A stretch of DNA of 12,517 bases from SCQX01 sp035720945 (lineage in GTDB: Bacteria > Pseudomonadota > Gammaproteobacteria > Burkholderiales > Burkholderiaceae_B), in NCBI GenBank assembly GCA_035720945.1, contig DASTNK010000081.1, positions 1 through 12,517 of the forward strand. Direction: 5' to 3'. Position 1 is the first letter of the stretch. Each line of letters opens with the position of its first letter. The position numbers and the translations under genes were made by a program. Below are positions 1 through 6,129 of this stretch, one piece after another. Below the pieces are notes generated by a model. The model was not told the origin of the DNA. It was given only the letters and a program-made list of their open reading frames with translations, and did no database searches.

Positions 1-77
1 TCGGCATAGGTCTCGGCGATGATGGGGATACGGTTGTAGCCTTCGGCGGCCAATGCGTTGAATTCGATTTCTGTCAT
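1..77 (-). CDS. trpE: Anthranilate synthase component I, N-terminal fragment (5' end of gene only)
   Basis: Only the first 25 codons are in the window; the gene continues past the left edge. The visible residues begin MTEIEFNALAAEGYNRIP, the characteristic N-terminus of proteobacterial TrpE. TrpE uses chorismate, with ammonia or glutamine-derived nitrogen from TrpG, to make anthranilate, the first committed step of tryptophan synthesis. The ATG at 77-75 has no strong Shine-Dalgarno sequence: the 10 bases before it are pyrimidine-rich, with only a GAG nearby. The identification is strongly supported by context, because an attenuator with a Trp-rich leader peptide lies immediately upstream and rpe-gph-trpE is a familiar gene order in proteobacteria. 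The feedback site and catalytic domain cannot be judged because they lie outside the window. Confidence 0.85.
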   Translation of the reverse strand, partial: MTEIEFNALAAEGYNRIPIIAETYA

Positions 78-127
78 GGAGGGTCTCGGGTTATTGGTGT
101 TATTTCCGCGTTGACCGGGCAGGAATC

Positions 128-163
128 AAAAAAGCCCGGCCATTGGGTGGGTCCGGGCTTTTG
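128..163 (-). terminator. Intrinsic terminator hairpin of the trp attenuator
   Basis: Read on the minus strand, AAAAGCCCGG (162-153) pairs perfectly with CCGGGCTTTT (139-130) around a 13-base loop, and the T run continues to position 128 (six T in all). This is a textbook rho-independent terminator located about 50 bases upstream of the trpE start and 50 bases after the leader-peptide stop. The position marks it as the attenuator of the trp operon rather than the end of the gph transcript. A four-T run on the plus strand would make it only a weak terminator in that direction. Confidence 0.88.
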
Positions 164-214
164 CTGGCTAGACTGACGGCGTGCTTGAACAATGTCAGGC
201 ATGCCGGGAGAGGA

Positions 215-292
215 TCACCGCCACCCGGAGCACATACGCCACCAGCGCCACGAGGCGCAAGGTGTTGCGTAGGAATAGGGGGTCGCGGTCAT
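215..292 (-). CDS. trpL: trp leader peptide (25 aa)
   Basis: A 25-codon frame starts at the ATG 292-290 and ends at TGA 217-215. The peptide begins MTATPYSY and ends with a tryptophan-rich stretch containing SWRWWR and a final GWR. Trp codons are residues 15, 17, 18 and 24, i.e. 4 of 25, far above chance for the rarest amino acid. It sits directly upstream of a terminator and trpE, exactly where a sensing leader peptide belongs. Translation would report charged tRNA-Trp supply. The start codon overlaps the gph stop as ATGA, so ribosomes finishing gph could re-initiate here. An AGGA lies 12 bases upstream inside the gph 3' end, a rather long spacing that fits coupling. The peptide is unlikely to have a function of its own. 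Confidence 0.85.
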   Translation of the reverse strand: MTATPYSYATPCASWRWWRMCSGWR

Positions 293-978
293 GATGGTGA
301 TCGTTCCTGGTGTTGCGCCGCCCAGTGTGCGGCGTTTTCGATGGACGTAACTATACCATCGACCGGCAGGGTCCGCACGTCCTGTCCGCCACGGTATCCG
401 TAGGGCACGGCCAGGACGGTGATGCCGGCGGCGCGCGCCGCCTGGGCGTCGTTGATCGAATCGCCCACGGCCAATGCGCTGCCCGGTTCGACGCCAAGCA
501 GCGAGCAGGCATGCAGGAATGGCATGGGGTCGGGCTTTTTGCGGGCGCAGGTGTCGCCACACACCAGATGCTCAAAGAAGTGGGCGATGCCCATGTGTTC
601 GAGCAGCGGGCCGGTGAACTCGGTGGGCTTGTTGGTGACCACCGCGAGCTTCAAGCCCCGGTCGCGAAACGCCGCCAAGCCTTCGACGACGCCTGGATAG
701 AGGGTCGCGCGGTCACCGCACAGGCGCCGGTAGTGGCTGGTGAAGCGTTTCAGTGCTTCGCTGATGTCATCCGGCGTGGGGGGCTGGTTGAGCACGTCGT
801 GTGCCAGGCTGCGCATGACGAGATAGTCAGTGCCCTTGCCCACGTAGGTCTCGACGACCGCGCGTGTGAGGGCTGGTTGCCCGTAGTCGGCGCGCATGGC
901 GTTGACCGCATCGGTCAGGTCATCGAGCGTGTCGAGCAGAGTGCCGTCCAGGTCGAACAGCGCGGCGAGAAAAGTCAT
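289..978 (-). CDS. gph: Phosphoglycolate phosphatase (HAD superfamily)
   Basis: This 229-residue protein belongs to the HAD phosphatases and should dephosphorylate 2-phosphoglycolate, a by-product of DNA 3'-end repair and oxidative metabolism, in the cytoplasm. All four HAD motifs are visible: FDLDGT with nucleophile Asp9 and Asp11; VVTNKP with Thr115; KKPDP with Lys147-Lys148 at 147-151; and VGDSINDAQAA with Asp173 and Asp177. The alpha-helical cap lies between motifs I and II, as in the family, and the length is typical. The start ATG is 13 bases after the rpe stop, so the two genes are probably cotranscribed. Its own stop codon is shared with the trp leader start. There is no strong ribosome binding site. 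A different HAD substrate is possible, but the position next to rpe and trpE is classic for gph. Confidence 0.93.
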   Translation of the reverse strand: MTFLAALFDLDGTLLDTLDDLTDAVNAMRADYGQPALTRAVVETYVGKGTDYLVMRSLAHDVLNQPPTPDDISEALKRFTSHYRRLCGDRATLYPGVVEGLAAFRDRGLKLAVVTNKPTEFTGPLLEHMGIAHFFEHLVCGDTCARKKPDPMPFLHACSLLGVEPGSALAVGDSINDAQAARAAGITVLAVPYGYRGGQDVRTLPVDGIVTSIENAAHWAAQHQERSPS

Positions 979-991
979 GGATAGCCCAGCC

Positions 992-1690
992 CTAGACGCT
1001 GATGCTTTCGCCGCGCGTGATCTCGGCGCGCAGCTGGGCGATGGTTGAGCGGTAATCGGGTTGTCCGAAGATGGCCGAGCCCGCTACGAAGGTATCGGCA
1101 CCCGCGGCGCGTATGTCGGCGATGTTGTCGATTTTCACGCCGCCATCGACCTCCAGGGCGATGGGCTGGCCGCCATCACGCATCCAGGCGTCGATCTTGC
1201 GGCGCGCCTCGGCAAGCTTGCCCAGCGTGGATGGAATGAAGCGCTGGCCCCCGAACCCCGGGTTGACCGACATGAGCAGCACCACGTCCAGCTTGTCCAT
1301 GACATAGTCCATCCAGTCCAGCGACGTGGCGGGATTGAAGACCATGCCGGCCTTGCACCCGTTGTCCTTGATGTGCGCCAGGGAGCGGTCGGGGTGACGG
1401 GTGGCTTCCGGATGAAAGGAAATGATGTTGGCGCCCGCCTTGGCGAATTGCGGGATAATGGCGTCGACCGGTTCGACCATCAGGTGCACATCGATGGGAA
1501 CGGTGGTGTGCGGGCGCAGGGCTTCGCACACCATGGGGCCGATCGACAGATTGGGAACGTAGTGGTTGTCCATGACGTCGAAGTGGATCCAGTCGGCGCC
1601 GGCATCGACGACGTTGCGGATTTCCTCGCCCAGGCGGGAGAAGTCGGCCGACAGCAGGCTGGGGGCGATGCGGGTGGTGGCGTGTGTCAT
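992..1690 (-). CDS. rpe: Ribulose-phosphate 3-epimerase
   Basis: This 232-residue TIM-barrel enzyme interconverts ribulose 5-phosphate and xylulose 5-phosphate in the pentose phosphate (and, where present, Calvin) pathway. Family signatures occur in order: IAPSLLSADFSRLGEE (8-23), WIHFDVMDNHYVPN with metal and catalytic residues His36 and Asp38, DVHLMVEP with His69, VNPGFGGQRFIP (152-163) for phosphate and substrate binding, and EVDGGV with catalytic Asp182. The C-terminal AGADTFVAGSAIFG supplies the phosphate grip. It is the first gene of the minus-strand rpe-gph-trp cluster; the upstream 136 bases shared with apaG must hold its promoter. Pentose phosphate flux feeds PRPP, a tryptophan precursor, which may explain the conserved association with trp genes (inference). 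Confidence 0.96.
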   Translation of the reverse strand: MTHATTRIAPSLLSADFSRLGEEIRNVVDAGADWIHFDVMDNHYVPNLSIGPMVCEALRPHTTVPIDVHLMVEPVDAIIPQFAKAGANIISFHPEATRHPDRSLAHIKDNGCKAGMVFNPATSLDWMDYVMDKLDVVLLMSVNPGFGGQRFIPSTLGKLAEARRKIDAWMRDGGQPIALEVDGGVKIDNIADIRAAGADTFVAGSAIFGQPDYRSTIAQLRAEITRGESISV

Positions 1691-1729
1691 GGCGTACGAT
1701 GTCGTTTGGTGTTCGGCGATGGAATCGGA

Positions 1730-1746
1730 AATAATGTCACATTATT
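1730..1746. promoter_or_regulatory. Perfect palindrome in the rpe/apaG divergent promoter region
   Basis: AATAATGTCACATTATT is a perfect inverted repeat with two 8-base arms around one central C. It is AT-rich in an otherwise GC-rich, 136-bp divergent intergenic region, about 40 bp from the rpe start and 80 bp from the apaG start. Such a position suits an operator or overlapping -10 elements for either gene. I cannot name the binding protein, and no convincing -35/-10 pair can be fixed on either strand. Confidence 0.45.
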
Positions 1747-1826
1747 GCAGGTTGGCTTCGGGTTTTCCTTCCGGATCCCGGCGAGTTCCATCAAGCGTCA
1801 AACACTACACTGGCAGGAACCCTCTC

Positions 1827-2201
1827 TTGAAACCGTACGATGTCGTCGTGGTCGTCACGCCCCAATATCTGGCGGATCAGTCCGAGCCCGCCGATCGGCA
1901 ATTCCTGTTTGCCTATACGGTGCGCATCACCAACCAGGGCACGCATCCGGCACAGGTCATCAGCCGCCACTGGATCATCACTGATGGCGAGCAGAACGTC
2001 CAAGAGGTGCGCGGCCTGGGGGTCGTGGGCCAGCAGCCGTTGCTGGGGCCTGGCGAAACATTCGAATACACCAGCGGCTGCCCCCTGCCCACGCCGGTCG
2101 GTACCATGCAAGGCACGTTCCTGTGCGTGGGTGAGGACGGCATTCCGTTCGACGCCCCCATCGCCGAGTTCGTCTTGGCCATGCCTCGCACCCTGCATTG
2201 A
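1827..2201 (+). CDS. apaG: ApaG family protein (TTG start)
   Basis: The 124-residue product is a full-length ApaG protein, a single fibronectin-III-like beta-sandwich domain of about 125 residues. The glycine-rich family core GLGVVGQQPLLGPGE is at residues 63-77, followed by FEYTSG and TPVGTMQG, with the usual FVLAMPRTLH end. ApaG was named from the E. coli apaGH (CorD) locus; its biochemical role is still poorly defined. I chose the TTG at 1827, giving MKPYDVVV, because AGGA lies 8 bases upstream and the resulting length matches the family. An in-frame ATG at 1735 would add 31 unrelated residues and overlap the palindrome. It is divergent from rpe and the first gene of a plus-strand run with mltA, 42 bases downstream. 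Confidence 0.92.
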   Translation: MKPYDVVVVVTPQYLADQSEPADRQFLFAYTVRITNQGTHPAQVISRHWIITDGEQNVQEVRGLGVVGQQPLLGPGETFEYTSGCPLPTPVGTMQGTFLCVGEDGIPFDAPIAEFVLAMPRTLH

Positions 2202-2243
2202 AAGCATCGCGATTCCGCGCCCCCTCATTTTTTCGTGTGTTTC

Positions 2244-3533
2244 ATGAAAAGGCTTCTTAGTCCTCTGTTGCTGCTGCCGGTTTTGCTGGCGGCGTGCAGT
2301 ACCGTTCCGCCTCGGGCGGTGGCTCCCGAAGCGCCCCAGGCGTCCTCCGCCGCCAGCCTGGCGTTGCGCCCGCTCGTGGTGCCGCCTCCCGGCGCGTTCC
2401 ATGACACACGGGCGCGCGCATTGGCGGCTCGGTTCCACAAGACGTCGTGGGCGGAACTGCCTGGTTGGAACACGGATGACCTGGATCATGCCTGGAAGGC
2501 ATTCATCAATAATTGCAAAGGGCTGATGCGCCCGGTGTCCGGGTCACTCAATGTGCCGGCGCGCGCCACGCCGCTGGTCTGGCGCCCGGTGTGCGCCGAG
2601 GCCGCGTCATCCGGCATCTCGCTCACCGCGCCCGATGCCGCGGCGGTGCGGGCGTTCCTGCAACGCACACTGCAGCCCTGGCGTGTGCTCGATGCCGCCG
2701 GCGCACCGGCGCGCAGTCTGGTCACTGGGTATTACGAGCCGCTGGTGCAAGCGTCCCGCGAGCGCGGGGGCGCCTATCAATGGCCGCTGTACGCGCCGCC
2801 GGATGATCTGCTGACCATAGACCTGGGGTCGGTGTATCCGGCACTGGTTGGAAAACGGGTGCGCGGCAAGCTGGTTGGCAAACGCGTGGTGCCCTACGAC
2901 ACGCGGGCCCAGATCGCCGCGGATCCCAAGAAACCCCCCGTCATCGTCTGGGTCAATGATCCTGTGGATGCGTTCTTCCTGCAGGTGCAGGGTTCGGGCC
3001 GCGCCCGGTTGCCGGATGGCGCGGTGGTGCGACTGGCCTACGCCGACCATAACGGACGCCCGTACCTGTCCATCGGTCGCTGGCTGGCCGAGCAAGGCCA
3101 GATGCCATTGTCCCAGGCTTCGATGCAGAACATCAAAGCCTGGGCGCGAAGCCATCCCGACCGTGTCCAGGAAATGCTCGATGCGAATCCAGCGGTGGTG
3201 TTCTTCAAGGAAGAGTCCATTGTCGATCCGGACCTTGGCCCAGCGGGCTCATATGGCGTGCCGTTGATCGGAGGCCGCTCCATCGCGGTGGATGCGTCGT
3301 TCGTGCCGTTGGGCACGCCTGTGTTCCTCGCCACGGACTACCCCGGCACGGGCAGGCCGCTGGACCGTCTGGTGTTCGCGCAGGATACGGGTACCGCCAT
3401 ACGTGGCGCCGGCCGGGCCGATTATTACTGGGGTTTCGGCAGCAATGCCGGGGAACTCGCCGGGCGCATGAAGCAGCGCGGCGAAATGTGGGTGCTGTGG
3501 CCAAAACAGGCGGGGGCGCCGTCGGCACGATGA
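2244..3533 (+). CDS. mltA: Membrane-bound lytic murein transglycosylase A
   Basis: The 429-residue protein is an outer-membrane lipoprotein that cleaves the MurNAc-GlcNAc bond of peptidoglycan, forming 1,6-anhydromuramyl products during cell wall turnover. The N-terminus MKRLLSPLLLLPVLLAACS is a type II signal with lipobox LAAC (Cys18). The MltA domain includes GYYEPL (152-157). The C-terminal 3D domain has its three conserved aspartates: VDASFVPLG (Asp340), FAQDTG (Asp371) and GRADYYWG (Asp383); one of the 3D aspartates is the general acid/base in this family. I prefer the ATG at 2244 over the in-frame GTG at 2235, since it gives a cleaner signal peptide, but neither has an evident Shine-Dalgarno. 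The stop overlaps the next start as ATGA, suggesting coupled translation with the hydroxylase gene. Confidence 0.95.
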   Translation: MKRLLSPLLLLPVLLAACSTVPPRAVAPEAPQASSAASLALRPLVVPPPGAFHDTRARALAARFHKTSWAELPGWNTDDLDHAWKAFINNCKGLMRPVSGSLNVPARATPLVWRPVCAEAASSGISLTAPDAAAVRAFLQRTLQPWRVLDAAGAPARSLVTGYYEPLVQASRERGGAYQWPLYAPPDDLLTIDLGSVYPALVGKRVRGKLVGKRVVPYDTRAQIAADPKKPPVIVWVNDPVDAFFLQVQGSGRARLPDGAVVRLAYADHNGRPYLSIGRWLAEQGQMPLSQASMQNIKAWARSHPDRVQEMLDANPAVVFFKEESIVDPDLGPAGSYGVPLIGGRSIAVDASFVPLGTPVFLATDYPGTGRPLDRLVFAQDTGTAIRGAGRADYYWGFGSNAGELAGRMKQRGEMWVLWPKQAGAPSAR

Positions 3534-4711
3534 ACAACGAATCCATTGTCGTATGCGGTAGCGGAATCGTCGGGCTGGCGGCGGCGCTGTCGTTGTCCCG
3601 AGCGGGGTTCCACACCAGCCTGGTGGGGCCGATCGAAGCGGTTCCGCCCGCCGCGCCGGATACCTATTGTCCGCGCGTGTATGCCCTGTCGCCGGCCAGT
3701 CGACGCTTCCTCGAGGCGCTGGGCGTCTGGCAAATGCTCGATTCCGCCCGGATCTCGGCGGTCGAATCCATGGAGGTGTTCGGCGACGCGGGTGGCCAAG
3801 TGGGGTTGCAGGCCTGGCAGGGTGTGCAGCCCGCGCTGGCCTGGATCGTCGAATCCAGTGAACTCGAGCGCGTGCTGCAACAGGCGGTGCGCATCGGTGG
3901 CGTCGTCTGGCGCGACGAGAAACTCGAGCACGCCGCCCCGGGTGTCGTCGTCACCGAAGCTGGGCGTTCGTTGCCCGCCGACCTGGTGGTCGGCGCCGAT
4001 GGTGCCACGTCCCGGGTGCGTCAGGCTTTTGCCATCGCGCATCAATCCCGGCCCTATGGCGACACCGGGTTGGTCGCGCATCTCAACACCGGGCGCCCGC
4101 ACCAGAATGCCGCCATACAGTGGTTTACCGGCGACAGTGTGCTGGCGCTGCTACCCATGCCGAACACAGGCGATGGCAGCCAGGTTTCCATGGTGTGGTC
4201 TCTGCCGGCCGCCGACGCTGATCGCCTGCGGGCTGCGGCGCGGGATGGCCGCGTGGCCGCCCTCGAGGCTCGGCTGGCGGCCACGACCGGAGGGCGGCTG
4301 GGAAGGTTGGCGTTGCGCGGCCCCGTGTTCGGGTTTCCGCTTTTCGTGGAAAACAGTGGTATGGTGGCTCCCGGCGCGGCACTGGTCGGCGACGCGGCGC
4401 ATCGTGTGCATCCGCTGGCGGGCCAGGGGTTGAATTTGGGGCTCGCCGATGTGTGCGCCCTGGTCGAGGCGCTGACGGCAAGGGAACCTTATCGTCGCGT
4501 TGGCGATAGTCGCGTTCTGCAGCGTTACCGACGCATGCGCGCCGAACCGTTGCTGTCCATGAAGCTCGCCACCGATGGCTTGTACCGGTTGTTCGCGCTG
4601 AAGGGCGCGCCCGCGGCCATGGCGCGCAACGCCGGCATGCGTATCGTCGATCATTTGCCCATGGTCAAGCGGCACCTGATCGAGGCCGCGTCGGGCTGGC
4701 CCGATTACTGA
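3530..4711 (+). CDS. UbiH/UbiF/VisC-family FAD-dependent monooxygenase (probable ubiquinone hydroxylase)
   Basis: This 393-residue flavoprotein has the three signatures of class A FAD monooxygenases: the N-terminal dinucleotide fold GSGIVGLAAALSLSRAG (10-26), the DLVVGADGATSRVR motif (151-164) that contacts FAD and NAD(P)H, and GDAAHRVHPLAGQGLN (287-302) binding FAD ribityl and pyrophosphate. The last motif is typical of the ubiquinone-ring hydroxylases UbiH, UbiF, UbiI and UbiM, so a role in coenzyme Q synthesis at the inner membrane is likely. Which ring position it hydroxylates cannot be read from the sequence, so no symbol is given. The start is the ATG of the ATGA overlap with mltA; starting earlier would extend into mltA. 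dsbC follows 37 bases later, consistent with one operon. Confidence 0.88.
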   Translation: MNNESIVVCGSGIVGLAAALSLSRAGFHTSLVGPIEAVPPAAPDTYCPRVYALSPASRRFLEALGVWQMLDSARISAVESMEVFGDAGGQVGLQAWQGVQPALAWIVESSELERVLQQAVRIGGVVWRDEKLEHAAPGVVVTEAGRSLPADLVVGADGATSRVRQAFAIAHQSRPYGDTGLVAHLNTGRPHQNAAIQWFTGDSVLALLPMPNTGDGSQVSMVWSLPAADADRLRAAARDGRVAALEARLAATTGGRLGRLALRGPVFGFPLFVENSGMVAPGAALVGDAAHRVHPLAGQGLNLGLADVCALVEALTAREPYRRVGDSRVLQRYRRMRAEPLLSMKLATDGLYRLFALKGAPAAMARNAGMRIVDHLPMVKRHLIEAASGWPDY

Positions 4712-4748
4712 CAACAATGCGCCGCGTGGGGCGGCACTGGAGTTTTTC

Positions 4749-5534
4749 ATGCGGATTTCAATTCTCGCAGCGACCCTGTTCATCGCCGCGCTGGGTGCCC
4801 CGGGGGTGGGCCACGCGGCGCCAGCGGCTGCATCGACCAACAATGTATCGATGACGGCGCAGGGTGAGTCGGTGCCGGTCAGCCTGGGCAACAGCACACT
4901 GGATGGCATCAGGAAAATGTTCGAATCCCGTTTCCCCGGTGTCGAGGTGGCCGGGGTGCGGCCCACGCCGTTCAAAGGTCTGTACGAGATCCAGATCGGC
5001 ATGGATGTGATCTATACCGACGCCAAGGTGGATTATGTCCTGCAGGGTTCGCTTGTCGACGCCAAAACACGAACCGATCTGACGGCCGCGCGGCTGGCCA
5101 AACTGGCCGAGGTGCCGTTCGATTCCCTGCCCCTGGATCTGGCCATCAAGCAGGTCAGGGGAAACGGGCAGCGCAAGATGGCCGTCTTTGAAGACCCCAA
5201 TTGCGGCTACTGCAAATTGCTGCACCGCACTTTGCAACAGGTCGACAACGTCACGGTTTATACATTCCTGTTTCCGGTCCTGGCCCCCGATTCCATCGTC
5301 AAGGCCCGCGACATCTGGTGTGCCAAGGATCGCGCGCGCGCGTGGGAAGACTGGATGGTCGACGGCAAGGCCCCGGCCGATGCCACCTGCGACACTCCCA
5401 TCAACAAGATCCTGGCGCTGGGGCGGAAACTGATGGTGCAGGGGACGCCCGCCATCATTTTCGCCGATGGCAGCCGTGTCAATGGCACGTTGCCGCTGGC
5501 CGCGCTGAACGAGAAGCTTGCGTCGCTACGTTGA
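4749..5534 (+). CDS. dsbC: Periplasmic thiol:disulfide isomerase DsbC
   Basis: The 261-residue protein has a Sec signal peptide (about residues 1-23, ending GHA/AP), an N-terminal dimerisation domain up to about residue 100, and a C-terminal thioredoxin fold. The active site is CGYC at 152-155, the exact DsbC motif, in the segment FEDPNCGYCKLLHR. The cis-proline loop GTPAIIF follows at 222-228 with Thr223-Pro224. A second cysteine pair, Cys181 and Cys204, matches the structural disulfide of DsbC. It should shuffle wrong disulfides in periplasmic proteins and be kept reduced by DsbD, which is not in this window. GGAG lies seven bases before the ATG. It ends the plus-strand cluster apaG-mltA-hydroxylase-dsbC. 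Confidence 0.95.
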   Translation: MRISILAATLFIAALGAPGVGHAAPAAASTNNVSMTAQGESVPVSLGNSTLDGIRKMFESRFPGVEVAGVRPTPFKGLYEIQIGMDVIYTDAKVDYVLQGSLVDAKTRTDLTAARLAKLAEVPFDSLPLDLAIKQVRGNGQRKMAVFEDPNCGYCKLLHRTLQQVDNVTVYTFLFPVLAPDSIVKARDIWCAKDRARAWEDWMVDGKAPADATCDTPINKILALGRKLMVQGTPAIIFADGSRVNGTLPLAALNEKLASLR

Positions 5535-5584
5535 ATGGCGACACTGGCAAGACGGTGGTGCCGTTCGCAGTCTGTAGCGTCATG

Positions 5585-5643
5585 TTGCACAATGTGTGGA
5601 AATTTCCGGCAACGGCATCCGCGCAATAGAATAAATTACAACC
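5585..5643 (+). promoter_or_regulatory. Putative promoter/operator region of ohrR
   Basis: The 109 bases between dsbC and ohrR contain three symmetric elements: CACAATGTG (5588-5596), the perfect GGAAATTTCC (5598-5607), and an imperfect inverted repeat GCAATAGAATAAATTAC (5623-5639) that covers a -10-like TAGAAT (5627-5632). MarR/OhrR proteins bind AT-rich inverted repeats near their own promoters, so the last element is a plausible autoregulatory operator. The -35 is weak and no Shine-Dalgarno precedes the ATG at 5644. Everything beyond the bare motifs is inference. Confidence 0.3.
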
Positions 5644-6111
5644 ATGACCGCCACCCAGATCAAACTCGCGCCACCCGACGACCCGCTGCGGTTGGACGGG
5701 CAGTTGTGCTTTGCGCTGTATTCGGCGGGTCTGGCCATGAACAAGGTCTACCGGCGGCTGCTCAAGGGCCTGGGCCTGACGTACCCGCAGTATCTGGTGA
5801 TGCTGGTCCTGTGGGAACAGGACGAAATTACCGTGTCGGAAATCGGTCGGCGGCTGTATCTGGATTCCGCCACCCTGACGCCGTTGCTCAAGCGTATGGA
5901 AACCGCCCGCCTCATTCAGCGTGCCCGCGCGGTGTCCGATGAGCGCCAAGTCATTGTTTCCCTCAGCGCGAAAGGCCGCAAGCTGCGCGACGATGCGCTG
6001 GATGTGCCGGCTCAGGCGTTGTGCGCCGCCAATGTGGTGTCGCCGCGTGACGCGGCCGGGTTGGTCGGCGAACTCGGGCGGTTACGCCAGAGCCTGATGT
6101 CCAACTTCTGA
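5644..6111 (+). CDS. ohrR: OhrR-type MarR-family organic-peroxide-sensing repressor (2-Cys)
   Basis: The 155-residue protein is a MarR-family winged-helix regulator. Its N-terminal segment LDGQLCFALYSAGLAMNKVY is diagnostic of OhrR and places the peroxide-reactive cysteine at position 22, with the conserved tyrosines at 36 and 47 that hydrogen-bond it. A second cysteine at position 127 coincides with the resolving cysteine of the Xanthomonas-type two-Cys OhrR, so oxidation probably gives an intersubunit disulfide. The DNA-binding helix-turn-helix and wing span about 61-112 (EITVSEIGRRLYLDSATLTP, then RAVSDERQVIVSL). OhrR normally represses ohr, the organic hydroperoxide reductase, which is usually adjacent but is absent here. 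Promoter and Shine-Dalgarno are weak. It converges with yaeQ, with 18 bases between the stops. Confidence 0.88.
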   Translation: MTATQIKLAPPDDPLRLDGQLCFALYSAGLAMNKVYRRLLKGLGLTYPQYLVMLVLWEQDEITVSEIGRRLYLDSATLTPLLKRMETARLIQRARAVSDERQVIVSLSAKGRKLRDDALDVPAQALCAANVVSPRDAAGLVGELGRLRQSLMSNF

Positions 6112-6129
6112 CGGTTTCCCCCTGGGCTG

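Larger units (their letters stand above)
128..292 (-). promoter_or_regulatory. trp operon transcription attenuator (leader region)
   Basis: The region from the leader-peptide start to the terminator has the parts of a ribosome-mediated attenuator. Four complementary minus-strand segments can be seen: 1, CCGGG at 228-224 inside the leader codons; 2, CCCGGCAT at 208-201 just after the stop codon; 3, GCCCGG at 158-153; 4, ATGGCCGGGC at 143-134. Segment 1 can pair with 2, and 3 with 4 (terminator). Alternatively 2 can pair with 4 (8 bp with one bulged G) or 1 with 3. Inferred model: a ribosome stalled at the adjacent Trp codons (244-239) covers segment 1 and frees 2 to capture 4, allowing read-through. 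A ribosome reaching the stop codon covers 2, so 3:4 forms and transcription ends. The segments are seen directly; the mechanism is inference from known trp attenuators. Confidence 0.82.

Noticed and set aside
310..984. Long plus-strand open frame opposite gph (about 224 codons)
   Set aside because: It is exactly antisense to a gene with all HAD motifs, has no ribosome site and no recognisable domain; high GC content keeps antisense frames open.
1735..1826. Upstream ATG extension of apaG by 31 residues
   Set aside because: It would lengthen ApaG beyond the family size and start inside the palindrome; the added residues resemble no ApaG N-terminus.
1061..1984. Plus-strand open frame of about 307 codons covering rpe and running into apaG
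   Set aside because: It is antisense to the well-defined rpe and out of frame with apaG; the translated sequence is low in family-like features.
2235..2243. GTG start for mltA three codons upstream
   Set aside because: It would place a Cys and Phe before the positively charged signal peptide start; ATG at 2244 gives a standard lipoprotein signal.
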